Of a stretch of DNA of 6,005 nucleotides, positions 5,222 to 6,005 are shown piece after piece. Made by a program: the position numbers and the translations under genes. How positions within the stretch are numbered: the first letter of the stretch is position 1; each line of letters begins with the position of its first letter. The notes below the pieces were generated by a model that did not search any database, was not told the origin of the DNA, and saw nothing but the letters and a program-made list of their open reading frames with translations. The stretch spans positions 1 to 6,005 of the forward strand of contig JAKAMM010000115.1 of the NCBI GenBank assembly GCA_021812905.1. Reading direction: 5' to 3'. Source of the DNA: Chloroflexota bacterium (GTDB lineage Bacteria > Chloroflexota > Anaerolineae > Anaerolineales > Villigracilaceae).

Positions 5222-6005
5222 ATGGCGAACCGCGAATTAGTCCTCCTTGCTCTTGATGAGTTTCAAACGTTTCATCTGATGGAACGCGCTTTGCAGGCTG
5301 TGGATTACGATGTGGCTGTCGTCCATGACTACGAGGGTCTCGTTCGGGCACTGGATGAATCGTCCCCCGCGCTCTTGTTGATCGGCGAGATATTCGACAA
5401 CAGGAACGGTATTGAAATTGCTGCTGGGCAATTAGATCGTTTTCCCACCCTGCCGGTTCTATTGTTTGCCGATAAAGATACAACTGGATTGGCCAAGGCT
5501 GTATTAGCGGCTGGACTAAGTGGATATCTTTATCCGCCTCTCAAAATGGACGATATAGTGGCCGCCGTTAAACAGGCTTTGGCGCGCGCTCGGCACCTCG
5601 GCGACTGGATTCGCCGCGAAGTCAAGCGGACGACCACATCTCTCGAAAAGCGCGCCTCCATCTCGGAGGCCGAGCAGGCGCGCTTGGAATCCATCATTAC
5701 AAACATTGAAGATGGCGTAATCGTTCTCGACGACAGCTCATATATCATGCTTGCCAACCGCGTAGCCCGAGAAGCGTTTGCGCTTGGAGATTCCAATCTC
5801 GGCGGCAGGCCGGTTACAGATGTAATCTCCCATCCCGACCTGCGCGCCATGTTGGCCAGGTCCGCTGGAAGCGCGGTTAAATATTACGAGATCAATTTCG
5901 ATGATGGCCGCGTGTTCAATGCCCAACATACGCCCATCCCAAAAATTGGTTCGGCCATCACAATGCAAGATATAACTTATCTCAAGCGGCTGGACCAGAT
6001 GAAGA
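5222..6005 (+). CDS. pseudo-receiver / PAS protein, probable sensor histidine kinase (3' truncated by window end)
   Basis: An open frame of at least 261 residues runs off the right edge without a stop. Residues 5-120 are a receiver-like domain with a degenerate site. By alignment the acceptor position is G55 in ALLLIGEIF (E56 adjacent), the Thr position is A83 in LLFADKD, and the Lys position is P105 in GYLYPPLK. Acidic residues D12/E13 remain near the end of the first strand. A coiled-coil linker rich in Arg and Glu covers about 121-158. A PAS domain begins about 153 (ESIITNIEDGVIVLDD at 156-171) and ends with the ITMQDITYLKRLDQMK segment typical of the PAS-to-HisKA junction, so a HisKA plus ATPase core probably follows outside the window. 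The ATG at 5222 is six bases after the previous stop, with only a weak purine-rich region upstream, so the gene is almost certainly co-transcribed with the previous one. The kinase part is inferred, not seen. Confidence 0.8.
   Translation, partial: MANRELVLLALDEFQTFHLMERALQAVDYDVAVVHDYEGLVRALDESSPALLLIGEIFDNRNGIEIAAGQLDRFPTLPVLLFADKDTTGLAKAVLAAGLSGYLYPPLKMDDIVAAVKQALARARHLGDWIRREVKRTTTSLEKRASISEAEQARLESIITNIEDGVIVLDDSSYIMLANRVAREAFALGDSNLGGRPVTDVISHPDLRAMLARSAGSAVKYYEINFDDGRVFNAQHTPIPKIGSAITMQDITYLKRLDQMK

Overview
The window looks like a bacterial chromosome segment of moderate GC. The style of the proteins suggests an environmental lineage such as Chloroflexota/Anaerolineae: a GT87 membrane glycosyltransferase, a C39-like peptidase fragment, and REC-GAF and REC-PAS signalling proteins with degenerate receivers. 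That placement is an inference from protein style, not from a marker gene. No rRNA, tRNA, CRISPR array, insertion sequence or phage gene was found.

Layout. Positions 1-43 may be the last codons of a gene entering from the left. A perfect 13-bp hairpin with a T-tract at 137-174 is a strong intrinsic terminator. About 310 bases follow without a convincing gene (175-484); they hold a cluster of ATTCGTG repeats and a TATAAT box. A short ORF at 485-670 with a strong Shine-Dalgarno site encodes only the N-terminus of a C39-like cysteine peptidase. It ends in an ATGA overlap with a complete GT87/DUF2029-type polytopic glycosyltransferase (667-2043). A two-repeat integral membrane protein of unknown function follows on the same strand (2087-2902). 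On the minus strand, convergent with it, lies a GT2 polyprenyl-phosphate-sugar-synthase-like glycosyltransferase (2925-3917). Its start is probably a TTG.

From a 131-bp divergent intergenic region, two signalling genes run rightward as a tight pair. The first (4049-5215) is receiver-coiled coil-GAF followed by a dimerisation-like helical tail. The second (5222 to beyond the window end) is receiver-coiled coil-PAS and probably continues into a histidine kinase core.

How the genes may work together. GT2 enzymes of this type charge a polyprenyl phosphate with a sugar, and GT87 enzymes use such lipid-linked sugars on the outer face of the membrane, so the two glycosyltransferases could be a donor-maker and a donor-user. 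The most unusual feature is the signalling pair. Both receiver domains have lost the phospho-acceptor Asp, the Thr/Ser and the Lys of the active site. The first protein also carries what looks like a histidine kinase dimerisation helix without its His and without an ATPase domain. This suggests a phosphorylation-independent module in which an adjacent kinase-like protein and a 'dead' GAF partner work by protein contacts.
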